NCBI GenBank assembly: GCA_947167635.1
Contig: CAMVIT010000008.1
Location: 1 to 64,000 of the forward strand
Source: F23-D06 sp947167635
Lineage (GTDB): Bacteria; Bacteroidota; Bacteroidia; Bacteroidales; WCHB1-69
Length of the DNA stretch: 64,000 nucleotides
Reading direction: 5' to 3'
The notes below the pieces were generated by a model that did not search any database, was not told the DNA's origin, and worked only from the letters and a program-made list of their open reading frames with translations. This document shows positions 27,756 to 35,466 of the stretch, one piece after another; positions within the stretch are counted from its first letter, which is position 1, and each line of letters opens with the position of its first letter. Position numbers and translations under genes: made by a program.

Positions 27756-28181
27756 TTGACAAACGACGAATGCCTCGATTTGATGAAAAGGCACGGCATC
27801 AGACCGACTGCGAATCGCATTTTGGTGACTAAGGCGTTGGCGGATGCGGGGTGTCCTCTTGCACTCTCCGAGTTGGAAGAGGTGATCAGCACGATTGACA
27901 AGTCCGGCATTTTCCGAACCGTGACACTCTTCCATGAGCGGCATCTCGTCCATGCCATCGAGGATGGCAGTGGTGTCCGTTACGAGCTGTGTCGAAGCCA
28001 TCACGAGGACATGGATGACGACCTGCACCTCCATTTCCATTGCCAGCGGTGTGGCCGCACGTTTTGCCTTGACCAGATTCCGGTGCCGGAAGTGGCATTG
28101 CCAGAAGGATATATGCAGCATTCGGCCAATTATACGATAAAGGGCTTGTGCCCTCGCTGTGCGAAAAGGAACGATGGATAA
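27756..28181 (+). CDS. Fur family metal-responsive transcriptional regulator
   Basis: 141 residues if translation starts at TTG 27756, 132 from ATG 27783. The first ten residues of the longer form complete helix 1 of the family, so it is preferred. The winged-helix DNA-binding domain includes RHGIRPTANRILVTKALADA and SGIFRTVTLFHERHLVHAIE. The metal-binding half has the histidine-rich HEDMDDDLHLHFHCQRCGRT and a C-terminal CPRC, giving two CxxC pairs for structural zinc. Which metal or peroxide it senses cannot be told. It sits before the lysine-fermentation genes kal and kce but kal has its own promoter. Confidence 0.85.
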   Translation: MTNDECLDLMKRHGIRPTANRILVTKALADAGCPLALSELEEVISTIDKSGIFRTVTLFHERHLVHAIEDGSGVRYELCRSHHEDMDDDLHLHFHCQRCGRTFCLDQIPVPEVALPEGYMQHSANYTIKGLCPRCAKRNDG

Positions 28182-28198
28182 CAGAAGCGTTTTTTTTG

Positions 28199-28206
28199 TA
28201 CTTTTG
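28199..28206 (+). promoter_or_regulatory. Bacteroidetes-type -7 box for kal
   Basis: TACTTTTG followed by C, after a T-run, about 45 bases before ATG 28251. Confidence 0.55.
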
Positions 28207-28250
28207 CACCCAAGAAAATGTTTGTACAATAACAATTTATAATTACAAAA

Positions 28251-28646
28251 ATGGAAAAGAAAACTTCAATGATTAGACTGAGAATGAGCTCTCAAGACGC
28301 TCATTATGGTGGTAATTTGGTGGATGGCGCACACATGCTCGCCTTGTTCGGTGATGTGGCCACGGAACTGCTCATCATGCAAGATGGCGATGAGGGTCTG
28401 TTCTGCGCATACGACAATGTTGAATTCTTGGCTCCTGTTTATGCAGGGGACTATATCGAGGCCGTCGGTGAAATCACCCATGTGGGCAACACCTCCCGCA
28501 AAATGGTCTTTGAGGCCCGCAAGATCATCGTTCCCCGTCCTGACATCAGTGCTTCCGCTGCCGATGTGTTGGAAGAGCCCATCGTGGTGTGCCGCGCTTC
28601 CGGCACCTGCGTTACTCCCAAAAAGTGCCAACGGAAAAACAATTAA
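28251..28646 (+). CDS. kal: 3-aminobutyryl-CoA ammonia-lyase (Kal)
   Basis: A 131-residue hotdog-fold enzyme. In lysine fermentation Kal removes ammonia from L-3-aminobutyryl-CoA to give crotonyl-CoA. Recognised from the family pattern at the N-terminus (MIRLRMSSQDAHYGGNLVDG), the hotdog core (FLAPVYAGDYIEAVGEITHV) and the EARKIIVPRP segment. Context supports it: kce, which makes its substrate, follows 111 bases downstream. The remaining pathway genes (lysine aminomutases, 3,5-diaminohexanoate dehydrogenase, acetoacetate CoA-transferase) are not in the window. Confidence 0.85.
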   Translation: MEKKTSMIRLRMSSQDAHYGGNLVDGAHMLALFGDVATELLIMQDGDEGLFCAYDNVEFLAPVYAGDYIEAVGEITHVGNTSRKMVFEARKIIVPRPDISASAADVLEEPIVVCRASGTCVTPKKCQRKNN

Positions 28647-28757
28647 TTTATTAAGTCATTAAGATATTAAGTTATTTAATTATCAGAGGTTGTTCCTTGC
28701 ACCCTCGTGGTTTTATAACTTCATTATCCAATAGTTTCATAATTTTACAGTATAAAT

Positions 28758-29585
28758 ATGGAAAAATTGATCATTACCGCCGCCATTTGTGGCGCGGAAG
28801 TCACAAAGGAACAGAACCCCGCAGTGCCCTACACCGTTGAGGAGATCGTAAGGGAGGCCAAGTCGGCCGTGGATGCCGGAGCCGCCATCGTACACCTGCA
28901 TGTCCGCGAGGACGACGGCACGCCCACGCAGAGCCGCGCACGTTTCCAGGAGTGCGAGGATGCCATCTACAAAGTGTGCCCCAACGTCATCCTGATCCCC
29001 TCCACGGGCGGAGCCGTCGGCATGAGTCCCGAAGAGAGACTGCAGTCCACAGACACCACTCCCATCCCGGAGATGGCCACCCTTGACTGCGGCACTTGCA
29101 ATTTCGGCGACGAGATTTTCGACAACACCATGCCGACCATGCGTGCTTTCGGCAAACGTATGTTGGAACGTGGCATCAAACCCGAGTATGAGTGCTTTGA
29201 GATGGGACATCTGGACACCATCTTGACGATGGCCCGCAAGGGACAGGTTCCCGGCGCCCCCATGCAGTTCAACTTCGTGCTGGGTGTGCCCGGCTGCACC
29301 CCTGCCACGGTCGATAATCTCTGCTGGCTTGTGAAGAACATCCCCGCCGGTTCCACATGGACCAGCACGGGCATCGGCCGCCACGCCTTCACCCTCGCCG
29401 CTCCCACCATCGTGATGGGCGGAAATGTGCGTGTGGGCTTCGAGGACAACCTCTATCTTGAAAAAGGCGTCTTGGCGAAATCCAACGGAGAACTCGTGGA
29501 CAAGGTCGTCCGTATGGCCAAATTGTTAGGCCGCGAGGTGGCCACTTCCGACGAGGCACGTGTGATTCTTGGCCTCAAGAAGTAG
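28758..29585 (+). CDS. kce: 3-keto-5-aminohexanoate cleavage enzyme (Kce, BKACE family)
   Basis: A 275-residue TIM-barrel enzyme of the beta-keto acid cleavage family. It condenses 3-keto-5-aminohexanoate with acetyl-CoA to yield acetoacetate and L-3-aminobutyryl-CoA, the fifth carbon-cleaving step of anaerobic lysine fermentation. Metal-binding histidines lie in IVHLHVREDDG (about residues 44-54). PSTGGAVGMSPEERL and the acidic GNVRVGFEDNLYL near 223-235 are typical of the family. Adjacent kal makes the Kce assignment more likely than other BKACE activities. Together they feed crotonyl-CoA to butyrate formation. Confidence 0.88.
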   Translation: MEKLIITAAICGAEVTKEQNPAVPYTVEEIVREAKSAVDAGAAIVHLHVREDDGTPTQSRARFQECEDAIYKVCPNVILIPSTGGAVGMSPEERLQSTDTTPIPEMATLDCGTCNFGDEIFDNTMPTMRAFGKRMLERGIKPEYECFEMGHLDTILTMARKGQVPGAPMQFNFVLGVPGCTPATVDNLCWLVKNIPAGSTWTSTGIGRHAFTLAAPTIVMGGNVRVGFEDNLYLEKGVLAKSNGELVDKVVRMAKLLGREVATSDEARVILGLKK

Positions 29586-29627
29586 TTCAGTTCTTTTACG
29601 CAAACAAAAAAACTGCCTTTTGTTTTA

Positions 29628-29660
29628 AACCCCATAAGTTGGACAAAAACTTATGGGGTT
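29628..29660. terminator. Perfect 13-bp inverted repeat after kce
   Basis: AACCCCATAAGTT (29628-29640) and AACTTATGGGGTT (29648-29660) are perfect inverted copies around a 7-base loop, between the convergent kce and TlpA-like genes. No T-run follows on either strand, so it may be a weak terminator or processing hairpin. Confidence 0.55.
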
Positions 29661-29685
29661 CATAATATACTATTACATGCTAAGT

Positions 29686-29724
29686 GAGGAGTGATCACTG
29701 ATCACTCTTCACTGATCACTCCTC
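29686..29724. repeat. Inverted repeat built from GATCACT units
   Basis: GAGGAGTGATCA (29686-29697) is inverted as TGATCACTCCTC (29713-29724). The short unit TGATCACT recurs through the stretch to about 29735. It lies between two convergent 3' ends. Confidence 0.5.
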
Positions 29725-29754
29725 ATCGATCACTGTTTACACGTCTTACCCCTC

Positions 29755-31455
29755 TTACTTGTTGATGAGCTCTCGCACGGCATTTTCCAAGGCGGCACCG
29801 CGCAGGTCCTTGGCCACAATGCGGCCTTCGCGGTCAATGAGGAACATGCTGGGGATGGAACGCACGCCGTAGATGGCGGCGGCCTCGGAGGACCAATATT
29901 TCAGGTCGCTGACGTGGTTGGGCCATACCAGCTTGTCATCGGCGATGGCTTTCTTCCAGTTGTTGGCGTCGCGGTCGAGGGAGACGCTGAACACTTCGAA
30001 GCCCTGATCGTGATATTTGGCATAGACGTTGCGCACGTTGGGGCTTTCGCGACGGCAGGGGCCGCACCAGGAGGCCCAGAAGTCGAGCAGCACTACCTTG
30101 CCGCGCAAGTCTGAGAGCTTGCGAATCTTGCCATCGGGGTCGGGGAAGGCCAGATCGGGAGCCATTGCTCCAATGGAGGTTTTGTGGGCAGGGGAGTTCA
30201 GTATGTTCCAACGCTCCTTCACAATAGGATGGTCGGGGTTGGTGACATGCTGGGCCTGGATGACTTCTTCGTGCAAGGCGGCGTTCTGCTCGCGCGGGAA
30301 CATGTCCACGAACATCAACACGGCCACGTCGTCCTTGTGGCTTTTGATGAGCTCTATGAGCTTTCCGTTCAAGTAGCTGTCCGTCTCGTTGTATTTGGTC
30401 TGATAGGTGTTCACCACTTCGCGCAGAATCTGCTGTGCGTCGGAAACCAGGCCGCTGCCGGAACCCTTGTCGGCAGCCACCAGTTGCTTGTAGTCGTTGG
30501 CTTTGGCCGACATGGGGACAATGTGCCCGTTGACAAGCGCGATTACTCGCTCTGCCCATCCGTTGGCAACCTTCTTTTGCTCCATAAGATTGTTGAACAC
30601 CAAACTGTCACGGTCGGCGATAAGTTTGCGCACGATGTCCATGTAGGAGCCGATCGAGGAGATCGCCATTTGGTGGCGGCCATTTACATTTTTGATATAG
30701 TGGTCAAGTTTGGCATAGAAACCGGCGTTGCCCGCCAGGCGTCCGGTTGAGAAGTCGTAGTAGTTGCCCACGTTCTCAAGATAGGAGGCGAAAGGACGAT
30801 AGTTGTTGTCCACGCTCTTGAGCAACTTGGTGGCAGAGGAGAGGAAAAGGTCCATCTCGGAACCCTTGACCTTATTGGATGGGGCCATCTGTTTGCAGAG
30901 CATCGTCAGGGAATCCGCGGATTGGAAAGCGGAGATGATGTATTTGTCCACATCGTCGTTGGTCTGCGTGTAAAGGTTCACGTTTTGCGTGATGTTGCTC
31001 CAATATTTCTGATTCGGGTCGGACTGCAAGGCGGTGTTGAGGCTGTCGAGCACCACTTTTTTGCGGGAGGTGAGTCCGGTGGCCTCTTTCACGAACGCCA
31101 TGGAAGGCGAGCCGGTCACGGAAGGGACGCTTTGCAGATTTTCGGCATCAATGGTGAGTTGGACGTTCTCGCCGGGCTTGACAACATAGAGGAAGAAATT
31201 GTCGTTGCCAAAGTCAAAACGATAGATGTCGTTTGCAAGGTTGAGACTCATCGCAAATTGGTCGTTTGCTATGTCGGCGGATGCATAAACTTTCCTTTCG
31301 TTTCCGTAGGAGTTGACGAGATCGACGTGTGAAAAATCGTTGTTCAGCAATCTGACCTGCACGGTAGATGTGGCCGGTTGAGTTGTCTGGGCGAACGATT
31401 GCCCGCCTATCATCATAACACAGAACAGAATAGCAAAGTTTCTAATGTATTTCAT
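29755..31455 (-). CDS. TlpA-like thioredoxin-fold protein, exported, with large N-terminal domain
   Basis: 566 residues. A signal peptide ends near QSFAQTT. The N-terminal 430 residues are a mixed domain of the kind that precedes TlpA/ResA thioredoxins in Bacteroidetes, with DUF4369-like beta strands at the start. The C-terminal thioredoxin domain contains FWASWCGPCRRE, with the redox pair C464 and C467, and the cis-proline segment GVRSIPSMFLIDREG. Likely a periplasmic thiol-disulfide reductase acting on proteins such as cytochromes or damaged envelope proteins. Single gene with its own promoter, divergent from the VOC gene. Confidence 0.87.
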   Translation of the reverse strand: MKYIRNFAILFCVMMIGGQSFAQTTQPATSTVQVRLLNNDFSHVDLVNSYGNERKVYASADIANDQFAMSLNLANDIYRFDFGNDNFFLYVVKPGENVQLTIDAENLQSVPSVTGSPSMAFVKEATGLTSRKKVVLDSLNTALQSDPNQKYWSNITQNVNLYTQTNDDVDKYIISAFQSADSLTMLCKQMAPSNKVKGSEMDLFLSSATKLLKSVDNNYRPFASYLENVGNYYDFSTGRLAGNAGFYAKLDHYIKNVNGRHQMAISSIGSYMDIVRKLIADRDSLVFNNLMEQKKVANGWAERVIALVNGHIVPMSAKANDYKQLVAADKGSGSGLVSDAQQILREVVNTYQTKYNETDSYLNGKLIELIKSHKDDVAVLMFVDMFPREQNAALHEEVIQAQHVTNPDHPIVKERWNILNSPAHKTSIGAMAPDLAFPDPDGKIRKLSDLRGKVVLLDFWASWCGPCRRESPNVRNVYAKYHDQGFEVFSVSLDRDANNWKKAIADDKLVWPNHVSDLKYWSSEAAAIYGVRSIPSMFLIDREGRIVAKDLRGAALENAVRELINK

Positions 31456-31481
31456 ATTTATTGTTGATTTTTTTTGGGCGG

Positions 31482-31489
31482 CAAAGATA
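31482..31489 (-). promoter_or_regulatory. -7 box for the TlpA-like gene
   Basis: TATCTTTG on the minus strand, 27 bases before the ATG at 31455. It lies only 9 bases from the plus-strand -7 box of the VOC gene. Confidence 0.55.
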
Positions 31490-31498
31490 CAAATTTAT

Positions 31499-31506
31499 TA
31501 TTTTTG
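31499..31506 (+). promoter_or_regulatory. -7 box for the VOC-Hdr operon
   Basis: TATTTTTG followed by C, 20 bases before ATG 31526. This decides against the longer open frame starting at 31445. Confidence 0.55.
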
Positions 31507-31525
31507 CAGCTCAAAAAATAGTACA

Positions 31526-32596
31526 ATGTATAATTATAATATTGTAGGAATACAACAGGTGGGTGTGGGTACTGAGAATATGGTGGAATCTTGGAAATGG
31601 TATGCCGAGATGTTCCAGATGAACGTCCGCATCCTGGAGGATGATACCATCGCGGAGTTGATGCTTCCCTACACGGGAAACCAGCCGCAACGTCGCCATG
31701 CCTGCATTGCCGCCAATCTGCAAGGCGGCGGCGGTTTTGAAATCTGGCAATACTCGGAGCGCAAGCCTCAACCTGTCGCTTTCGATATCCAAATCGGCGA
31801 TCTCGGCATTTTCATCGCGAAAATCAAGAGCCATAACATCGCGGCTTATCACGAGGAACTGACGGCAAAATATCGGGACATCACTCCGATTTTCACCGAT
31901 CCGAGAGGCTTGCCGACCTTTTATGTCCGTGACCCGGCGGGCAATTGCTTCCAGGTGGTGGAGGACAACTATATCTTCATCGACGAGAATCGTCTTTCGG
32001 GCGGCGTAGTGGGTGCCATGATCGGTGTCACAGACATCGACCGTTCGTTGGCCGTCTATCAGGATATCCTGGGCTACGATACGGTGCTGTATGACAAAAA
32101 TGGTGTTTTCAGTGACTGGCGTACTCTCAGGGGCGGTGAGAGCCGTTACCGTCGTGTGCTCCTTGGCCGCTCCACACCCCATACGGGACCGTTTTCAGGG
32201 TTGTATGGTAATGGCACCATCGAGCTGGTGCAAGCTTTGGACCGTGTTCCTCGTAGAATCTACGAGGGCCGCTATTGGGGCGACCCGGGCTTTATCCAAA
32301 TTTGTTTCGATGTGGTCAACATGCGCGAATTGGAGAAACATTGTGTCGAGAAGGGATTCCCCTTCACAGTGGACAGTTGCGCCAACCAGTCGAAATTTGA
32401 CATGGGCAAGGCCGCCGGCCATTTCACCTATATCGAAGACCCGGACGGGACGCTGATTGAGCTGGTGGAGTCGCACAAGATCCCCATCATCGATTCTCTC
32501 AACATCGGCATCGACATGATGAAGCGCGACCGTACCAAGCAGTTGCCTAAGATGCTTTTCCGGATGATGAAATTCAACAAGGTCAAATTCAAATAG
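31526..32596 (+). CDS. VOC (glyoxalase/dioxygenase fold) family protein, tandem modules
   Basis: 356 residues. Two vicinal-oxygen-chelate units: the first starts GIQQVGVGTENMVESWKWYA and ends DPAGNCFQVVED; the second starts GAMIGVTDIDRSLAVYQDIL and ends EDPDGTLIELVES. The repeats and C-terminal acidic metal-ligand glutamates fit a metal-dependent isomerase, lyase or dioxygenase, but the substrate cannot be told. The next gene begins 2 bases after the stop, and three iron-sulfur genes follow, so it probably works in the same pathway as that electron-transfer module, possibly on a CoA ester (inference). Confidence 0.8.
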   Translation: MYNYNIVGIQQVGVGTENMVESWKWYAEMFQMNVRILEDDTIAELMLPYTGNQPQRRHACIAANLQGGGGFEIWQYSERKPQPVAFDIQIGDLGIFIAKIKSHNIAAYHEELTAKYRDITPIFTDPRGLPTFYVRDPAGNCFQVVEDNYIFIDENRLSGGVVGAMIGVTDIDRSLAVYQDILGYDTVLYDKNGVFSDWRTLRGGESRYRRVLLGRSTPHTGPFSGLYGNGTIELVQALDRVPRRIYEGRYWGDPGFIQICFDVVNMRELEKHCVEKGFPFTVDSCANQSKFDMGKAAGHFTYIEDPDGTLIELVESHKIPIIDSLNIGIDMMKRDRTKQLPKMLFRMMKFNKVKFK

Positions 32597-32598
32597 CC

Positions 32599-33207
32599 AT
32601 GGGTAATCTTGTAAATCTGATTAAACAGGATGTCCGCTATCAGGAGGCTTTGAAGGCCTGCATGAATTGCGGCATGTGTACGGCGGTTTGTCCGGCGGCG
32701 GAGTTCTATGACTATGATCCGCGCCGCATTTGCGACACCGTGCAGCGCGGCGATGAAGCCGCAGTCGAGAAATTGCTCCGTACCGACACCATTTGGTATT
32801 GCGGCCAATGTATGTCGTGCAAGCCTCGTTGCCCGCGAGGCAACGCCCCCGGCGAAATCATTAACGTGCTGCGCAAACTTTCCCAACAGTTTGGCTATTT
32901 CAAAGACAGCGAAATGGGACGCCAGCAAATCCAGCTGATGCGCGAGATTGAGGGCAATATCCTTGAAATAGGTTATTGTGTCCACCCCGACAAGGTCATA
33001 CCCTCCAAGCATGTGGAGCAAGGGCCCGTTTGGGAGTGGTATATCAAGAACATCAAGGAGGTAGCCCCCAAGTTCGGTGCCAATTACCACGGCAAGGGAG
33101 CCGGCGCCCTGCGCGACATCCCCCACGAAGACATGGCCGAGGTGCGCAAGATCTTTGAGGTCACCAGCGGTATGGAACTGCGCGAACAAGTACTCGGCAA
33201 AGAGTGA
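32599..33207 (+). CDS. HdrC-like 4Fe-4S ferredoxin subunit
   Basis: 202 residues with two [4Fe-4S] motifs: CMNCGMCTAVCP (about residues 18-29) and CGQCMSCKPRCP (about 65-80). The pattern and size resemble HdrC of heterodisulfide reductase and similar subunits that wire electrons to CCG-domain proteins. No membrane segment. It follows the VOC gene by 2 bases and precedes a second, shorter HdrC-like gene, with the catalytic HdrD-like protein next. Electron source and acceptor are unknown. Confidence 0.85.
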   Translation: MGNLVNLIKQDVRYQEALKACMNCGMCTAVCPAAEFYDYDPRRICDTVQRGDEAAVEKLLRTDTIWYCGQCMSCKPRCPRGNAPGEIINVLRKLSQQFGYFKDSEMGRQQIQLMREIEGNILEIGYCVHPDKVIPSKHVEQGPVWEWYIKNIKEVAPKFGANYHGKGAGALRDIPHEDMAEVRKIFEVTSGMELREQVLGKE

Positions 33208-33278
33208 TATTTTCATAGTACCATTTTAAAACAAAAATATTCGGAGCCATTAGCCTCCAACGTTCAAGAACTATTCAA

Positions 33279-33623
33279 ATGGCAGATTTTGGATTTTTCC
33301 TCAAAAAAGCACGAACCATAAACCTTTCGCAGGCGGATATGCGGAAGGCGGAACAGCTTCTCGAAGCCGTGCCGTCCTACAAGCACTGCATAAGCTGCGG
33401 CGGCTGCACGGCCTCCTGCTCGGCTCGTCAGTTCACCGATTTCAATATCCGCAAAACGCATCTGTATTTCAAACGCGGCCAGTATGACCGTTTGGAAGAA
33501 GAACTTCAGAAATGCATGCTTTGCGGCAAGTGTACGCTCGTCTGTCCCCGGGGTGTCAATCTCCGATCCTTGATTATCAACATGCGCCAGATTTTGTCAA
33601 ACACCACTGAAATCTTAGCATAA
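33279..33623 (+). CDS. Second, small HdrC-like 4Fe-4S subunit
   Basis: 114 residues with two cluster motifs, CISCGGCTASCSA and CMLCGKCTLVCP. The first lacks the usual final CP pair (CSA instead of CP), but all four cysteines are present. It resembles a trimmed HdrC. The stop codon overlaps the start of the next gene in TAATG, so translation of the two is probably coupled, which suggests that the products form a complex. Confidence 0.82.
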   Translation: MADFGFFLKKARTINLSQADMRKAEQLLEAVPSYKHCISCGGCTASCSARQFTDFNIRKTHLYFKRGQYDRLEEELQKCMLCGKCTLVCPRGVNLRSLIINMRQILSNTTEILA

Positions 33624-35410
33624 TGGAGAACTTTCATCCTTTCGTGTTGCCGTTTGTGCTGGGTGCCTACGTCCTTTTTGCGGTATGTATTTATAAATTC
33701 GTGCGCTGGATACGCCAATTTGACCGATTCCAACGTGCCGTCATCCGGAAAAATATCTTTACCAGGAAGTTTCTGCCCGCTGTTTGGGAGATGTTCAAGG
33801 AGTGCCTGCTCCATCTGCGCATCACCAAAAAGAACTGGCGTTTGGGCTATATGCACCGCAGCATCGCTTTCGGATGGTTTCTGCTCATTGTGGTCGGTGC
33901 CATCGAGAGCCGCATAGGCACCCCCAAGAACTTCCATTTCTGGGTCGCCATCTTCTATCGCTATTTCCATCAAACACCTCCGGAGACGCAGACAGCCCTG
34001 ATTTTCACCCACATCATGGACGCACTGCTGCTGTATGTGCTCTCTGGCGTTACCTTGGCGTGGGTCAAGAAAATCCATTCCCGTTTCCTCGGCATGCACC
34101 GCGCCACCAAACATACGCTTATGGACAACACCATCAGGATCTCCCTGTGGTGCATTTTCCCCTTGCGTCTGCTGAGCGAGTCGGTGTCGGCCTGCCTTTA
34201 CCACAACGGAGGCTTCCTTACGCAAACCATTGGCGACCTCTTCAGCCCGTCTGTGGCACAAGTCTTGGAACTTCCCTTCTGGACGCTCTATTCCATTGCC
34301 TTGTGCCTCTTCTTCCTGCTGATGCCGTTCTCCCGCTATATGCACATCTTCACGGAGATATTCCTTATCTATTTCCGCAAGCTTGGGGTCAAGGATCGCG
34401 TCAAGATGACGGGCTATACCAAGATTGAACTCAGCGCCTGCTCGCGTTGTGGCATGTGTATCGACAGATGCCCCCTGTACAAGGATCTCGGCATCATGGA
34501 GGTGCAGTCTGTCTATCTGTTGCGCAACTTGCGGAACCTGGAGCACCACAAGGACATTGTGGAAGCAGGCAAGAACTGCCTGATGTGCAACCAATGTGCA
34601 GAGGATTGTCCTGTGGATATCGACCTGATGTCCATCCGTCGTATTTCGCGTGACAAAGGCGAGCTCGACACCGATGGGAACTACCAATATCTACACAAAG
34701 TGAAGGCCTTCAACGCCATCGGGCGCGTGGCCTACTTCGGCGGTTGCATGTCGCAGCTTACGCCTGCCATCGGCAGTTCCATGGAACGTATTTTCCAAGC
34801 CGTGGGGCAGAAGTATTGGTACATGGATCGGGATAGAAGTATCTGTTGCGGTCGTCCGTTAGCGCAACAAGGCTTCAACAAGCAGGCTGCGGAACTTCGT
34901 CGCAAGAACACGGAACTCATCCACAGTTCCGGTGCCACCGCACTCATCACCTCATGCCCGATCTGTTACAATGCCTTTAAAAACGAGTACCAGCTCTCCA
35001 TACCCGTCTATCACCATACGGAATACCTCAACCACCTCCTTCAGACGGGCAAGTTGAAGGTCAACAAGAGCGACCTCAAGGTTACCTACCATGACCCTTG
35101 TGAGTTGGGACGCGGATGCGGCATCTACGACGAGCCTCGTAATGTGCTCCAAGCTGTGGCTGTCCTGATGGGGACGGAAAACGACCGGGAGAACAGCCTC
35201 TGTTGCGGCATGAATCTCGGCAATACGGTCATTACGCTGGAGCAGCAGACAATCATTCGCGACAAGGCCCTTGACAACCTCATGGCGCCGGATCCCGATG
35301 TTGTGGTGACGGCCTGCCCCATGTGCAAACGAGCCTTCCAGCACGGCGGCACCTCCGTTCAGGTGATGGATATTGCGGAGGTGGTGGCAAACTCCACTGC
35401 AAAGGGTTGA
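33623..35410 (+). CDS. HdrE-HdrD-like fusion: membrane cytochrome-type domain plus CCG iron-sulfur oxidoreductase
   Basis: 595 residues. The first 255 form about five membrane helices resembling HdrE/NarI-type cytochrome b subunits, with candidate heme histidines in GYMHRSIAFGW, FTHIMDALLL and SRYMHIFTEIF. Then come two [4Fe-4S] motifs (CSRCGMCIDRCP from C273, and CLMCNQCAEDCP). Two CCG domains follow, with CCG at 408-410 and 527-529 and paired CPIC and CPMC, as in the noncubane-cluster site of HdrD. The layout fits a quinone-linked membrane Fe-S oxidoreductase related to HdrDE or DsrMK. It is the last gene of the VOC-Hdr operon. Confidence 0.85.
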   Translation: MENFHPFVLPFVLGAYVLFAVCIYKFVRWIRQFDRFQRAVIRKNIFTRKFLPAVWEMFKECLLHLRITKKNWRLGYMHRSIAFGWFLLIVVGAIESRIGTPKNFHFWVAIFYRYFHQTPPETQTALIFTHIMDALLLYVLSGVTLAWVKKIHSRFLGMHRATKHTLMDNTIRISLWCIFPLRLLSESVSACLYHNGGFLTQTIGDLFSPSVAQVLELPFWTLYSIALCLFFLLMPFSRYMHIFTEIFLIYFRKLGVKDRVKMTGYTKIELSACSRCGMCIDRCPLYKDLGIMEVQSVYLLRNLRNLEHHKDIVEAGKNCLMCNQCAEDCPVDIDLMSIRRISRDKGELDTDGNYQYLHKVKAFNAIGRVAYFGGCMSQLTPAIGSSMERIFQAVGQKYWYMDRDRSICCGRPLAQQGFNKQAAELRRKNTELIHSSGATALITSCPICYNAFKNEYQLSIPVYHHTEYLNHLLQTGKLKVNKSDLKVTYHDPCELGRGCGIYDEPRNVLQAVAVLMGTENDRENSLCCGMNLGNTVITLEQQTIIRDKALDNLMAPDPDVVVTACPMCKRAFQHGGTSVQVMDIAEVVANSTAKG

Positions 35411-35466
35411 TTCCCTCCAGACCGCTGACAAAAATTGAATAAGTAAAAGCATCAAACCAGGATTTT

